Source: Candidatus Poribacteria bacterium | GTDB lineage: Bacteria > Poribacteria > WGA-4E > GCA-2687025 | DNA length: 64,000 bases | Direction: 5' to 3' | NCBI GenBank assembly: GCA_018644665.1 | Contig: JABGQA010000100.1 | Location: forward strand, 1-64,000 | Made by a program: the position numbers and the translations under genes | The notes under the pieces: model-generated | Databases searched by the model: none | Seen by the model: only the letters and a program-made list of their open reading frames with translations | What the model was told of the DNA's origin: nothing | Shown here: positions 1 to 7,308 of the stretch, in pieces | Layout: each line of letters opens with the position of its first letter | Numbering within the stretch: position 1 is the first letter of the stretch

Positions 1-579
1 CAGATGGGAAACTTCCGGCCTCGACGGGAAAGTAATAAACGTCTCTACGCGAGCAATGTCTACCGCATTCCTAAGCCTGAGTATAGGGCGCCGTTTTGCC
101 GGTGTCAACATAAAACCTGACGACGCGGCGCACTTTCGTCAGGTGGTTACGGCCACGCCCTGGGAAATGCCGCTCGATGGGTGCTTACGCCACTGGAATG
201 CCCCGTAATCCGCCGTGCGTGTGCCGCGTCCGCGTCGACGTCAACAGACCCTGGCGTGGACGGGTTGCCGTCGTCGATATGCGCCGCGCCGAGAGGCCTC
301 TCGCCGACGCGCACGGGCATCGAGAGTTGCCCACAAGACTCCTGACGCGTGGGCCGCGCAGGACGCCGGGTCCTCAGGGCCCTGCGCGCGCTGTGTTCGC
401 GCCCTGGGGTGGGGGCAGGCGGACTCGGGGCCACCCATTCCGGGCATATCCGGCCTGTGAACCGCGCCCGGCGTTTGCCTCGTTCTACTTCCTGTCCACC
501 CGCGCTGACGCCTGCGTCAGCCGCGCACGCCACGTTCTCAAGGCGACTGCCCGGAGCTGCGGGCCACGAGGGGACGACA
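1..579. other. Left-edge region with no supported gene
   Basis: No reading frame here has convincing protein features. Several long frames cross it on both strands, but they are Arg/Pro/Ala-rich and continue antisense or out of frame through the helicase gene, as expected at high GC. The first 140 bases are more AT-rich than what follows and could hold the promoter of the helicase operon, but I could not identify a -35/-10 pair. Confidence 0.5.
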
Positions 580-1965
580 ATGCCCGACCGTCCGCCGTCC
601 GTACAGCTTCGCTTCGCGGCGGGGACGCTGGAGATCCGTGCCCTCCCAGAGGATTCGCGCTCCGCCCTCCCGTCGTCGTGTCGCTGGGATCACCGCACGG
701 AGTGCTTCCGCGCTCCCGCGGTCGCGTACGCCGACGTGGTGCGCGCGCTGGTCCGCGACGGCGCGTCGTACGAGGACGAAGCGCGCAAGTACGGCGTGCT
801 TCCCGACGGGCTCCAAGTCCGGCGCGACCCCCGCCCGTTCCAGACAGAGGCGCTCGAAGCCTGGCGCGAGGCGAACGGCCGAGGGCTGGTAGTGTTGCCA
901 ACGGGAGCGGGCAAGACGTACGTCGCCCTCCTCGCGATCGACGCCATGCTCCGCGACACGCTCGTAGTAGCGCCGACCTTGGATCTCGTCGCGCAGTGGT
1001 ACGACGTGTTGAAGGCGGGATTCCGGCAAGACATTGGGGTGCTTGGCGGCGGCGAGCACATCGTGAGGCCAATCACCGTGGGCACGTACGACTCCGCGTA
1101 CATCCACATGGAGAACCTCGGCGCGTCGTTCGGTATGGTCGTCTTCGACGAGTGCCACCACCTCCCGGGCGACGCGTTCTCCCTGGCCGCGCAGTCGTGC
1201 CTCGCGCCCTATCGTCTGGGCCTCACCGCGACGCCGGAGCGCGCGGACGGACGGCACGACGCCCTCACGCAACTCGTCGGCCCCATCGCCTACCGGCGCG
1301 ATATCGACGAGTTGGCTGGCGACTACCTCGCGGACTACCACGTCGAACGCATCCTCGTCGAGCTGACGGCGGACGAACGCGACGCCTACGCGGAGGCCCG
1401 CGGGGTCTACCGCGACTTCGTGGCCGGCCAGGGCATCCGCATGAGCAGCCCGGACGGCTGGACGCAGTTCATCATCCGCTCTTCGATAAGCGCCGAGGGG
1501 CGCCGCGCGATGGCGGCATACCAGCGACAGCGCAGCCTGGCCTTCGCCGCCCCATCGAAGCTCGCCTACGTTGATCACCTGCTGCACCGCCACCGCAATG
1601 ACCGCGTCCTGCTCTTCACGGAACGCAACAACGCCGCGTACGAGATGTCCCGGCGGTTCCTGGCTCCCGTCATCACGCATCAGACGAAGGTGACCGAACG
1701 CAGCGCGATTCTCGAGAAGTTCGGGGAGGGCGTCTACAACGTCCTGGCCACGTCGAAGGTGCTGAACGAGGGCGTGGATATGCCTGACGCCAACGTTGGT
1801 ATCGTCATCTCGGGCAGCGGGTCCGTGCGCGAACACGTACAGCGCCTCGGGCGCATCCTGCGCAGGCAGCCCGGCAAGTCTGCTGTCCTGTACGAGCTCG
1901 TCGCCGAAGACACGTCGGAGATGTACACGAGCAGCCGCAGGAGAGAACACGTTGCTTACAACTGA
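580..1965 (+). CDS. XPB-like superfamily 2 DNA helicase
   Basis: A 461-residue DEAD/DEAH-type ATP-dependent helicase, expected to unwind or remodel DNA in the cytoplasm during repair. Visible motifs: Walker A PTGAGKT (residues 107-113), motif II DECHH (190-194), motif III-like TATPE (216-220) and motif VI QRLGRILRR near the C-terminus. The short N-terminal domain before Walker A and the overall layout fit archaeal/bacterial XPB. I chose the ATG at 580, preceded by GAGGGG, because the upstream extension of the frame is low-complexity and not protein-like. The next gene overlaps by 14 bases and encodes a DUF790/Bax1-like nuclease, the known partner of archaeal XPB. That pairing strongly supports XPB over other SF2 helicases. 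Confidence 0.88.
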   Translation: MPDRPPSVQLRFAAGTLEIRALPEDSRSALPSSCRWDHRTECFRAPAVAYADVVRALVRDGASYEDEARKYGVLPDGLQVRRDPRPFQTEALEAWREANGRGLVVLPTGAGKTYVALLAIDAMLRDTLVVAPTLDLVAQWYDVLKAGFRQDIGVLGGGEHIVRPITVGTYDSAYIHMENLGASFGMVVFDECHHLPGDAFSLAAQSCLAPYRLGLTATPERADGRHDALTQLVGPIAYRRDIDELAGDYLADYHVERILVELTADERDAYAEARGVYRDFVAGQGIRMSSPDGWTQFIIRSSISAEGRRAMAAYQRQRSLAFAAPSKLAYVDHLLHRHRNDRVLLFTERNNAAYEMSRRFLAPVITHQTKVTERSAILEKFGEGVYNVLATSKVLNEGVDMPDANVGIVISGSGSVREHVQRLGRILRRQPGKSAVLYELVAEDTSEMYTSSRRREHVAYN

Positions 1966-3193
1966 CCTCGTGCGCGTGCGCAGGCGGGCCGGACGCATCA
2001 CCGTGCCGCCGTTGCGCGAGGCCGAGCGGGGCCGGCTGTTGGCGGCCGCGGAACAGTACGTTGCGCTGGCGAGTGATCACGTCGGCCGAAGCCGCTCGGA
2101 ATACGACGCCGCCTGCCGCGATGTCGAACACGACCCAACCGACTACAAGCTCGTGAAAGGGCTCCGCAAGCTCGTGGAGGACCGGTGCGACTTTGCGCCT
2201 CGGGTTGATGTCGAGCCCTTGATGCTTCGGGAGGCGGTGTTCACGCGCGCGGCAGAGCATCGCCGAGTGTTACCCGACACCGGGGTGTTCGACGGCGAGG
2301 CCGTCGTCGCCGAGGTCGCCGGGGACCTCGGCATGGCGGCCGATGTCGTCAGTGACGGCCTCTATGCCGACCTCAAGGAGAACCACATTCTCACGGAGTT
2401 CGACGCGATCACCGGCGAGGCCCTGGTCGCCCGGTACGAGATGGCGCAGAAGCAGGCTGTCCTCCTCCGGGCGGTGAAGGTCAGCGTCGTCCTCCGGTGT
2501 GCCGACGCCTCGGGGTACCGTCTGTTCTTCCGCCGTCTCAAGTTCCGTCGCCTCCTGTACACCGTGGCCGAGGGGGCAGACGGGGGGTACCGCATCGACA
2601 TAGACGGGCCGTTCAGCCTGTTCAAGGCGGTCACCAAATACGGCCTGCAGCTGGCGCTCCTTCTGCCCGTCCTCGAGGAATCGGGACAATGGGAACTCGA
2701 AGCCGACATCCTCTGGGGCCCGGATCGAGAGCCGCTGACGCTGCGTCTTGAGGGCGCCGTGTCGGGGTCCCCTGCCGCCGCCGCCGCCCGCCTGCCCGAC
2801 GAGGTCGAGAAGCTGCGCTCTCAGGTCGAGGCGCTGGACTCCGCATGGAGCGTTGCGCCCGCGCGCGAACTCCTGGACCTGCCCGGCGTAGGGCTATGCG
2901 TGCCCGACCTACTGTTCACCCACGCCACCACGAGGCGGACGGCGCATCTTGAGGTCATGGGTTACTGGAGCCGCGACGCTGTATGGCGGCGCGTTGAGCT
3001 GGTCGAGGCGGGCCTTCCACACCGCATAATCTTCGCGGTGAGCAGCCGCCTCCGGGTCAGCGAGGACGCCTTGGGCGAGGACCTTCCCGGACAGCTATAC
3101 GTCTACAAGGGCGTGATGAACGCGAAGGCCATCCTCGAACGGCTCGATGCTATCGCGCTGGGCGACGACCCAGCCGTGGACAAAGGGACGTGA
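1952..3193 (+). CDS. DUF790 / Bax1-like nuclease, XPB partner
   Basis: A 413-residue protein that resembles the DUF790 family (Bax1, binds archaeal XPB). In archaea Bax1 is a structure-specific nuclease that works with XPB in repair. The C-terminal third has a PD-x(n)-HLEV-MGYW arrangement (about residues 319-340), which fits a PD-(D/E)xK-like nuclease core. The start is a TTG at 1952 preceded by AGGAGAG; the frame upstream of it lies inside the helicase gene. It overlaps the helicase by 14 bases and the methyltransferase by 4, so all three are probably translationally coupled. The family call rests on context plus the C-terminal motif and was not checked by alignment. Confidence 0.75.
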   Translation: MLTTDLVRVRRRAGRITVPPLREAERGRLLAAAEQYVALASDHVGRSRSEYDAACRDVEHDPTDYKLVKGLRKLVEDRCDFAPRVDVEPLMLREAVFTRAAEHRRVLPDTGVFDGEAVVAEVAGDLGMAADVVSDGLYADLKENHILTEFDAITGEALVARYEMAQKQAVLLRAVKVSVVLRCADASGYRLFFRRLKFRRLLYTVAEGADGGYRIDIDGPFSLFKAVTKYGLQLALLLPVLEESGQWELEADILWGPDREPLTLRLEGAVSGSPAAAAARLPDEVEKLRSQVEALDSAWSVAPARELLDLPGVGLCVPDLLFTHATTRRTAHLEVMGYWSRDAVWRRVELVEAGLPHRIIFAVSSRLRVSEDALGEDLPGQLYVYKGVMNAKAILERLDAIALGDDPAVDKGT

Positions 3194-3993
3194 CAGCCGC
3201 GACACCCGCCGACGCAGGCCTTCGCGAGACATTCGACCGCGTGGCCTCGGACTACGACGCCGTGCGACCCGGCTATCCAGACGCCCTGTTGCAGGACATC
3301 GTCCGCATGACCGGCCTCTCGCCCGCAGACGCGGTCCTGGAGGTGGGTTGTGGCACGGGGCAGGCGACGGTGCCGTTCGCACGGCGTGGGCATCCGATGG
3401 TCTGCCTCGACATCGGCGCGAACATGCTCGCGGTCGCCAGCAGGAACTGCCGCGACTACCCAGGCGTGCAGTTCGTGTGCGAGGCGTTCGAGTCGTGGAA
3501 CGCCCGCGATCGGACGTTCGCGCTCGTGTTGTCCGCGACCGCGTTCCATTGGGTTCCGGCCGAAGTCCGCTATGCTCGCGCTGCGTCCGCGCTGGCGAAT
3601 GGCGGCCATCTCGCGATCGTCGTCAACTATCATCCCCGGCCGTACACCGAGTTCTTCACGCGCGTTCAGACAGTGTATAAGCGGGTCGTCCCGGAGTGGG
3701 GAGACCCCGGGGACCGTGCGTCGGCCGAGGAGCGCATCGCGGAGCATGTAGACCAGATCGACCGTATTGGCCTCTTTGACGCCGTAGCCGTGCGTCAGTA
3801 TCCGTGGTCGCGCGCGTACACTGCAGTCGACTATGTGCGACTGCTGAACACATACTCCGGCCACATCGCGCTTCCCTGTGCCACACGCCGCGAGCTGTTT
3901 GCTGGTGTCACAGATATCATCGACGGCGAGTTCGGTGGGAGCATCGTCCGGCCGTACCTGTCCGTGCTGTTCCTGGCCCGGATACGCGAGTGA
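3190..3993 (+). CDS. Class I SAM-dependent methyltransferase
   Basis: A 267-residue methyltransferase of the Rossmann (UbiE/Methyltransf_11-like) type. The SAM-binding motif I, LEVGCGTGQA, lies at residues 50-59, followed by an acidic strand end (CLDIGANML). A conserved region AFHWVP follows the motif IV position. The GTG start at 3190 overlaps the stop of the nuclease gene (GTGA), and AAAGGGA lies upstream. The substrate cannot be read from the sequence; similar proteins act on small molecules. Co-transcription with the helicase/nuclease pair is clear from the overlap, but a role in DNA repair is not demonstrated. Confidence 0.85.
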   Translation: MTAATPADAGLRETFDRVASDYDAVRPGYPDALLQDIVRMTGLSPADAVLEVGCGTGQATVPFARRGHPMVCLDIGANMLAVASRNCRDYPGVQFVCEAFESWNARDRTFALVLSATAFHWVPAEVRYARAASALANGGHLAIVVNYHPRPYTEFFTRVQTVYKRVVPEWGDPGDRASAEERIAEHVDQIDRIGLFDAVAVRQYPWSRAYTAVDYVRLLNTYSGHIALPCATRRELFAGVTDIIDGEFGGSIVRPYLSVLFLARIRE

Positions 3994-4098
3994 TCGCGCT
4001 CCCGATGCACCCAGCGAGGAGCCCGGATTACGCGCTGGCGAACAGGCGCGTGCACCAGGCGCATACCGCGCACCACGACCCGAGCCCGGGACGCCGCG

Positions 4099-4803
4099 GT
4101 GCGGACAAGGAGGCCCTTCACGCGCGGACCATCGGTACTCGTGCGCGTCGCGTCGCTGGTGGCGACGGCATACGGCCTGGCCCATGTGCCCGCCGACCCC
4201 GACGTGCTCCTGTGGATAGGCGAAGGAAGTCGCCCCGCCGTCGCTGCGGATCTCACCGGCGCCCTGCTCGACGCCGGCAAGTGGGTACCCGGCAAGTACG
4301 GCGCGGGCATCTCCCTCGAAGCCGCCGGCAGCTCGCTGGAGATCCCGGGAGCGGCGGCCGCGCCGGTTGACACGCTTGCCTTCTGGTTCCTGCCGACCTG
4401 GGATGGCGCCGGCGACGAGGACTGCCGCATACTCGACTCCAGTTTCAGCGGGGTCTACTTCGTCATCGGCACGGGCTCCGCGCACACAACGCCCAGGGAC
4501 TTCGGCCTGTACTTCGAGGACCTGGCGGACGCCGACTGGCAAGACGTTGAATTCGACCCAACGGACGTCATCAAGGCGGGAGAGTGGTTCCATGTCGTGG
4601 CGACATGGGAATCCCCGGGCGGGAACCCGTTTCTGTACATCAGCGGCGCGGAAATGGCCACAGGCGCCAACGTGACTGGCGAGTTCCCGGCGTTGTTCAG
4701 AGACCCTCGGTTCGGCGCCGAGACGATCCTCTACATCCCCATCACCAACGGCGTGGGCGGCATCATCGACGGAATCGCGACGTACGGTCGCGTGCTGGAG
4801 TAG
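4099..4803 (+). CDS. LamG-like (concanavalin A fold) secreted protein, cut by an in-frame TAG
   Basis: Encodes about 234 residues. A basic N-terminus followed by a hydrophobic stretch suggests a signal peptide, and the remainder is a LamG/LamGL jelly-roll with the usual GEWFHVVATWES strand and a terminal DGIATYGRVLE segment. LamG domains bind carbohydrate or protein ligands outside the cell. The GTG at 4099 gives the best signal peptide; no good Shine-Dalgarno supports it, and GTG 4141 is an alternative. The frame stops at TAG 4801-4803, in the middle of what looks like a conserved ending: translation past it continues DELEALMEANLAV and the GK-x-A-W motif. Probably a nonsense-truncated gene, a sequencing error, or readthrough. 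Confidence 0.6.
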   Translation: MRTRRPFTRGPSVLVRVASLVATAYGLAHVPADPDVLLWIGEGSRPAVAADLTGALLDAGKWVPGKYGAGISLEAAGSSLEIPGAAAAPVDTLAFWFLPTWDGAGDEDCRILDSSFSGVYFVIGTGSAHTTPRDFGLYFEDLADADWQDVEFDPTDVIKAGEWFHVVATWESPGGNPFLYISGAEMATGANVTGEFPALFRDPRFGAETILYIPITNGVGGIIDGIATYGRVLE

Positions 4804-4995
4804 GACGAGTTGGAGGCCCTCATGGAGGCCAATCTCGCCGTCGAGTCGGAAGGCAAGGTGGCGGCAGTGTGGGGTCGCCTAAGGGCAGATCGCTGGGCTG
4901 ACACGGCGCCCGAACGCCGGCGTCGCCGGTATCGAGGCGCGCCCAGCTCAACAGCGGATGCAGGCCTGACGCGGCCGCGTGGTCGCACGGGTTGA
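4804..4995 (+). pseudogene. In-frame continuation of the LamG protein after TAG, with C-terminal motif
   Basis: Same frame as the LamG gene upstream. It reads DELEALMEANLAV, then GKVAAVWGRLR, which matches the C-terminal motif of the second peroxiredoxin-like gene and of the LamG protein at 51141-52001. After the motif the frame drifts into an Arg-rich tail ending at 4995, so the original stop may also be lost. Read as the severed C-terminus of the upstream gene, not an independent gene. Confidence 0.5.
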
Positions 4996-5072
4996 CCGCG
5001 GGCCGCTCCATGCCGTATCACCCTAAGACCTATCCGGTCGTCCCGTCGCCATGACATGGGGTTCATGCATCT

Positions 5073-5672
5073 ATGAGGTCGTTCCGCACGCTTTGTATGA
5101 CCGCGGCCGTAGCGGCTCTGGTCGTCCTGGGAGCATGTTCCGGGTCGAAGACCGAGGAGAAGCCGCAGGCGGCAGCCGAAGTGCCTGAAGCTCCCGCGCC
5201 TGCGGTTGGTCCTGAGGTAGGGAACCGTGCGCCCGCGTTCTCGCTGCCCAACGGACGTGGGGAAGCTGTCGCGCTGGCCGATTACGCTGGCAAACCGGTC
5301 GCGGTGGTGTTCTACCGGGGCCAGTGGTGACCCGACTGTCGTAAGCAGCTCGGAGAGCTGCAGGCAGCCTACGCAAGCTTCGAGGAAATCGGAGCGGGCC
5401 TCGTCACCATCAGCGTCGATTCGGTTGAGAAGGCGCAGGAGACCGTCGACAAGCAGGGGCTGACGTTCCCGGTCCTCAGCGACGCTGGCGCCAAGACGGT
5501 TGTCGCCTACGACATCCTCAACGAGGCCGCGAACATTGCCCGCGTGGCGACGTTCATCGTCGACGGAGACGGCGTGATCCGGTACCGGTACGTCGGAGCG
5601 AACAAGAAGGACCGGCCTACCCCAGATATCGTGCTGAGTGAGATCCGCGCGTTGGCGGCGTCCAGTGGATAG
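5073..5672 (+). CDS. Selenocysteine-containing peroxiredoxin-like lipoprotein (AhpC/TSA fold)
   Basis: Reading TGA 5328-5330 as selenocysteine gives a continuous 199-residue protein. It has a lipoprotein signal (LVVLGAC, lipidated Cys22), an Ala/Pro/Glu linker, and a thioredoxin-fold AhpC/TSA domain with FYRGQW-U-PDC. Sec86 falls at the position normally held by the redox Cys in the family's YRGxWCPxC motif, with a resolving Cys89. After the TGA the frame stays open with clear family sequence (QLGELQ, TISVDS, FPVLSD, FIVDGDGVIRY) up to TAG at 5670-5672. A hairpin fitting a bacterial SECIS follows the UGA. Likely a peroxide or thiol redox enzyme anchored at the cell envelope. Standard gene callers would truncate it at 5330. 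It is 34 bases upstream of a second such gene. Confidence 0.88.
5328..5330 (+). other. UGA selenocysteine codon (Sec86)
   Basis: In-frame TGA between FYRGQW and PDCRKQL, exactly where AhpC/TSA relatives have the catalytic Cys of WCPxC. Strong family homology on both sides of the codon excludes a true stop. Confidence 0.87.
5345..5361 (+). promoter_or_regulatory. SECIS-like hairpin for UGA 5328
   Basis: GCAGCTC-GGA-GAGCTGC is a perfect 7-bp stem with a loop beginning GG. It starts 14 bases after the UGA, so the loop begins 21 bases after it. A G-initiated small apical loop at this distance fits the bacterial SECIS model read by SelB. The encoded peptide QLGELQ partly favours such a palindrome, so coding constraint may contribute. 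Confidence 0.75.
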
Positions 5673-5706
5673 CGTGAGCGTCTCGCTCACATGGGAGGAC
5701 ACGCGG

Positions 5707-6321
5707 GTGAAGGAGTTCGCACAGGGTTGTGTGCGCGTCGCGGTGCTCGCGGGAGCCCTGGTGTTCGCCACGTCCGCCGGAGCTGCGCGCATCGGCGACG
5801 TCGCGCCCGCCTTCGAACTGTCCGACACGATGGATGGCCTCGTCCGCTTGGCCGACTACGCTGGCGCCCCGACGGTCCTCGTCTTCTACCGAGGCTTCTT
5901 CTGACCGTGGTGCAACGAGCAGCTCGTGGAGTTGCAGGAGAGCATCGCCGACTTCGACGCCAACGGGATCGGGCTGTTGGCCATCAGCGTCGACCCGCCC
6001 GCGACCGCGGCCAGGATGCGCGACGCTCACGGACTGACTTACCCGCTGCTGAGCGATCCAGATGCCGCGACCATCGTCGCGTACGACGTGAAGCACCCCC
6101 TCCTTCGCCTCGCGCTGCCCGCGGTGTTCGTTCTGGACTCGCAGGGCGTCATCCGGTGGGAGCAAATCGGCGCCCATAAGGCTGACCGCGCCCTCACCGC
6201 AGACGTGATCGCGGCAACCTTGGCCATCGCCGAGTCGGGCGAGGTCGAGCCGACGCCGCGCGCGGTCTCCGCGACCGGTAAGTCCGCGACTACATGGGCG
6301 CGACTCAAAGGTCGGGACTAG
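5707..6321 (+). CDS. Selenocysteine-containing peroxiredoxin-like exported protein with C-terminal motif
   Basis: With TGA 5902-5904 read as selenocysteine this is a 204-residue protein. A signal peptide (about residues 1-28, ending ATSAGA-A) precedes an AhpC/TSA-type thioredoxin fold with FYRGFF-U-PWC (Sec66, Cys69). The downstream half is intact (QLVELQ, LLAISVDPP, YPLLSDPDA, FVLDSQGVIRWE). The GTG start at 5707 has GGGAGGAC about 8 bases upstream; earlier in-frame starts would spoil the signal peptide. The C-terminus carries GKSATTWARLKGRD, a motif shared with two LamG proteins in this window. It lies 34 bases after the first selenoprotein gene and 6 before the GHMP gene, so all are probably one operon. 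Likely an envelope peroxide or thiol oxidoreductase. Confidence 0.88.
5902..5904 (+). other. UGA selenocysteine codon (Sec66)
   Basis: In-frame TGA between FYRGFF and PWCNEQL at the catalytic-Cys position of the family. This is the second such codon in adjacent paralogues, which makes a sequencing error or random nonsense mutation unlikely. Confidence 0.87.
5919..5935 (+). promoter_or_regulatory. SECIS-like hairpin for UGA 5902
   Basis: GCAGCTC-GTG-GAGTTGC forms a 7-bp stem with one G-U pair and a 3-base loop starting with G. It begins exactly 14 bases after the UGA, the same geometry as the upstream selenoprotein gene. Confidence 0.73.
6238..6321 (+). other. C-terminal GK-x-A-x-x-W-x-x-L-K/R motif
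   Basis: The last residues of the second selenoprotein, after the thioredoxin fold has ended, are a flexible linker followed by GKSATTWARLK. The same pattern ends the LamG protein at 51141-52001 (GKLAATWAQLR) and occurs after the TAG of the first LamG gene (GKVAAVWGRLR). Its presence at the ends of unrelated exported domains suggests a sorting, anchoring or interaction tag; the function is inference. Confidence 0.5.
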
Positions 6322-6327
6322 TCGCTC

Positions 6328-7308
6328 ATGACGGTCGTGCACGTCGATACGCCATCGCGTCTTCACTTCGGCCTGATCGACCTAAACGGCGACATAGGGC
6401 GTATTGACGGCAGCATCGGCCTGGCGATCGATGACCCAGGATTCTCGCTAACCGCGCGCGCCTCCGATGAAACCGTGGTTCTCGGCGCGGGCGTGCACGA
6501 GAACCGCGTCCGGGCAACTGTCACCCGGTTGCAGGACGCGTGGGACGTTGGCGGCGCGGAATTCCGTTTCGCGCGCACGATCCCCTTGCACTCCGGGCTG
6601 GGCGCCGGCACGCAGCTCATCCTCGCCGTCATGCACTCCCTCGGGCGCCTCTACGGAATCACACTTGCGCAGGACGACGTGATGCGGCTTTCCGGGCGCG
6701 GCGGTGCCTCGGGCATCGGCCTGCACGCCTTCCTAGAGGGCGGCTTCATCGTCGATGGCGGGCATGGATTCCCCGGGCGTAAGCAGTCGTACCTACCGTC
6801 CGCGGCCTCAACCGACGCGGGCGTAGGGCCGCTGTTGCTGCGCCAGGAGTTCCCGAATTGGGACATTCTCCTGATGATCCCGGCGGGCCGGCACATCTCG
6901 GGCGAGGAGGAAGTGCGGCTGTTCCAGGGCCTCTGCCCGATGCCCCCGGAGGCGGCGATGCACATCTGCCATGCCCTCGTGATGGGCATGCTCCCGGCGT
7001 TGGCGGAAAGGGACCTACCGACATTCGGGAGATCGCTCGAGCAGTCCCAGTCCGTCGGGTGGAAGCAGGTCGAAATCGACGCTCAGGGCGAGGTCGTCCA
7101 TAGGACGCTAGCCTTCGCCCGCGACAGCGGCGCGCACGGAGCGGCGATGAGCAGTTGGGGCCCGGCCACGGCGGTCTTCGTGGACGACGCCGAGGACCTC
7201 AAGCCGGAGGCGGACGCCTTCCTGGAGTCCCTCCCGAACGGCGGCGTATGCCTGGTGACGAAGGCGAACAACATCGGAGCGCGGATCGTCGTAGATGACA
7301 CTGCTTGA
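6328..7308 (+). CDS. Beta-RFAP synthase-like GHMP-family protein
   Basis: A 326-residue protein resembling beta-ribofuranosylaminobenzene 5-phosphate synthase, which condenses p-hydroxybenzoate or p-aminobenzoate with PRPP as the first committed step of (tetrahydro)methanopterin synthesis. Visible features: N-terminal SRLHFGLID (residues 10-18), the glycine-rich GHMP-type loop HSGLGAGT (88-95), and RGGASGIGLHAF (124-135). These are characteristic of the RFAPS subgroup rather than sugar kinases. ATG start at 6328, 6 bases after the selenoprotein gene; its 3' end overlaps the nitroreductase gene by 14 bases. No other methanopterin gene is in the window, so the product might feed a related pathway. 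Confidence 0.75.
   Translation: MTVVHVDTPSRLHFGLIDLNGDIGRIDGSIGLAIDDPGFSLTARASDETVVLGAGVHENRVRATVTRLQDAWDVGGAEFRFARTIPLHSGLGAGTQLILAVMHSLGRLYGITLAQDDVMRLSGRGGASGIGLHAFLEGGFIVDGGHGFPGRKQSYLPSAASTDAGVGPLLLRQEFPNWDILLMIPAGRHISGEEEVRLFQGLCPMPPEAAMHICHALVMGMLPALAERDLPTFGRSLEQSQSVGWKQVEIDAQGEVVHRTLAFARDSGAHGAAMSSWGPATAVFVDDAEDLKPEADAFLESLPNGGVCLVTKANNIGARIVVDDTA

Noticed and set aside
177..2001. Long antisense and out-of-frame ORFs over the helicase (177-1574 plus strand; 538-2001 minus strand)
   Set aside because: Arg/Ala-rich or without domain-like sequence, lacking ribosome-binding sites; typical GC-driven shadows of the well-supported XPB-like gene.
3103..4593. 496-codon minus-strand ORF
   Set aside because: Antisense to the methyltransferase and LamG genes, both with clear family motifs; its composition follows the complementary codons.
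4801..4803. TAG as pyrrolysine
   Set aside because: Only one instance, in a non-methylamine gene, with no Pyl machinery or insertion context visible; nonsense mutation or sequencing error is simpler.
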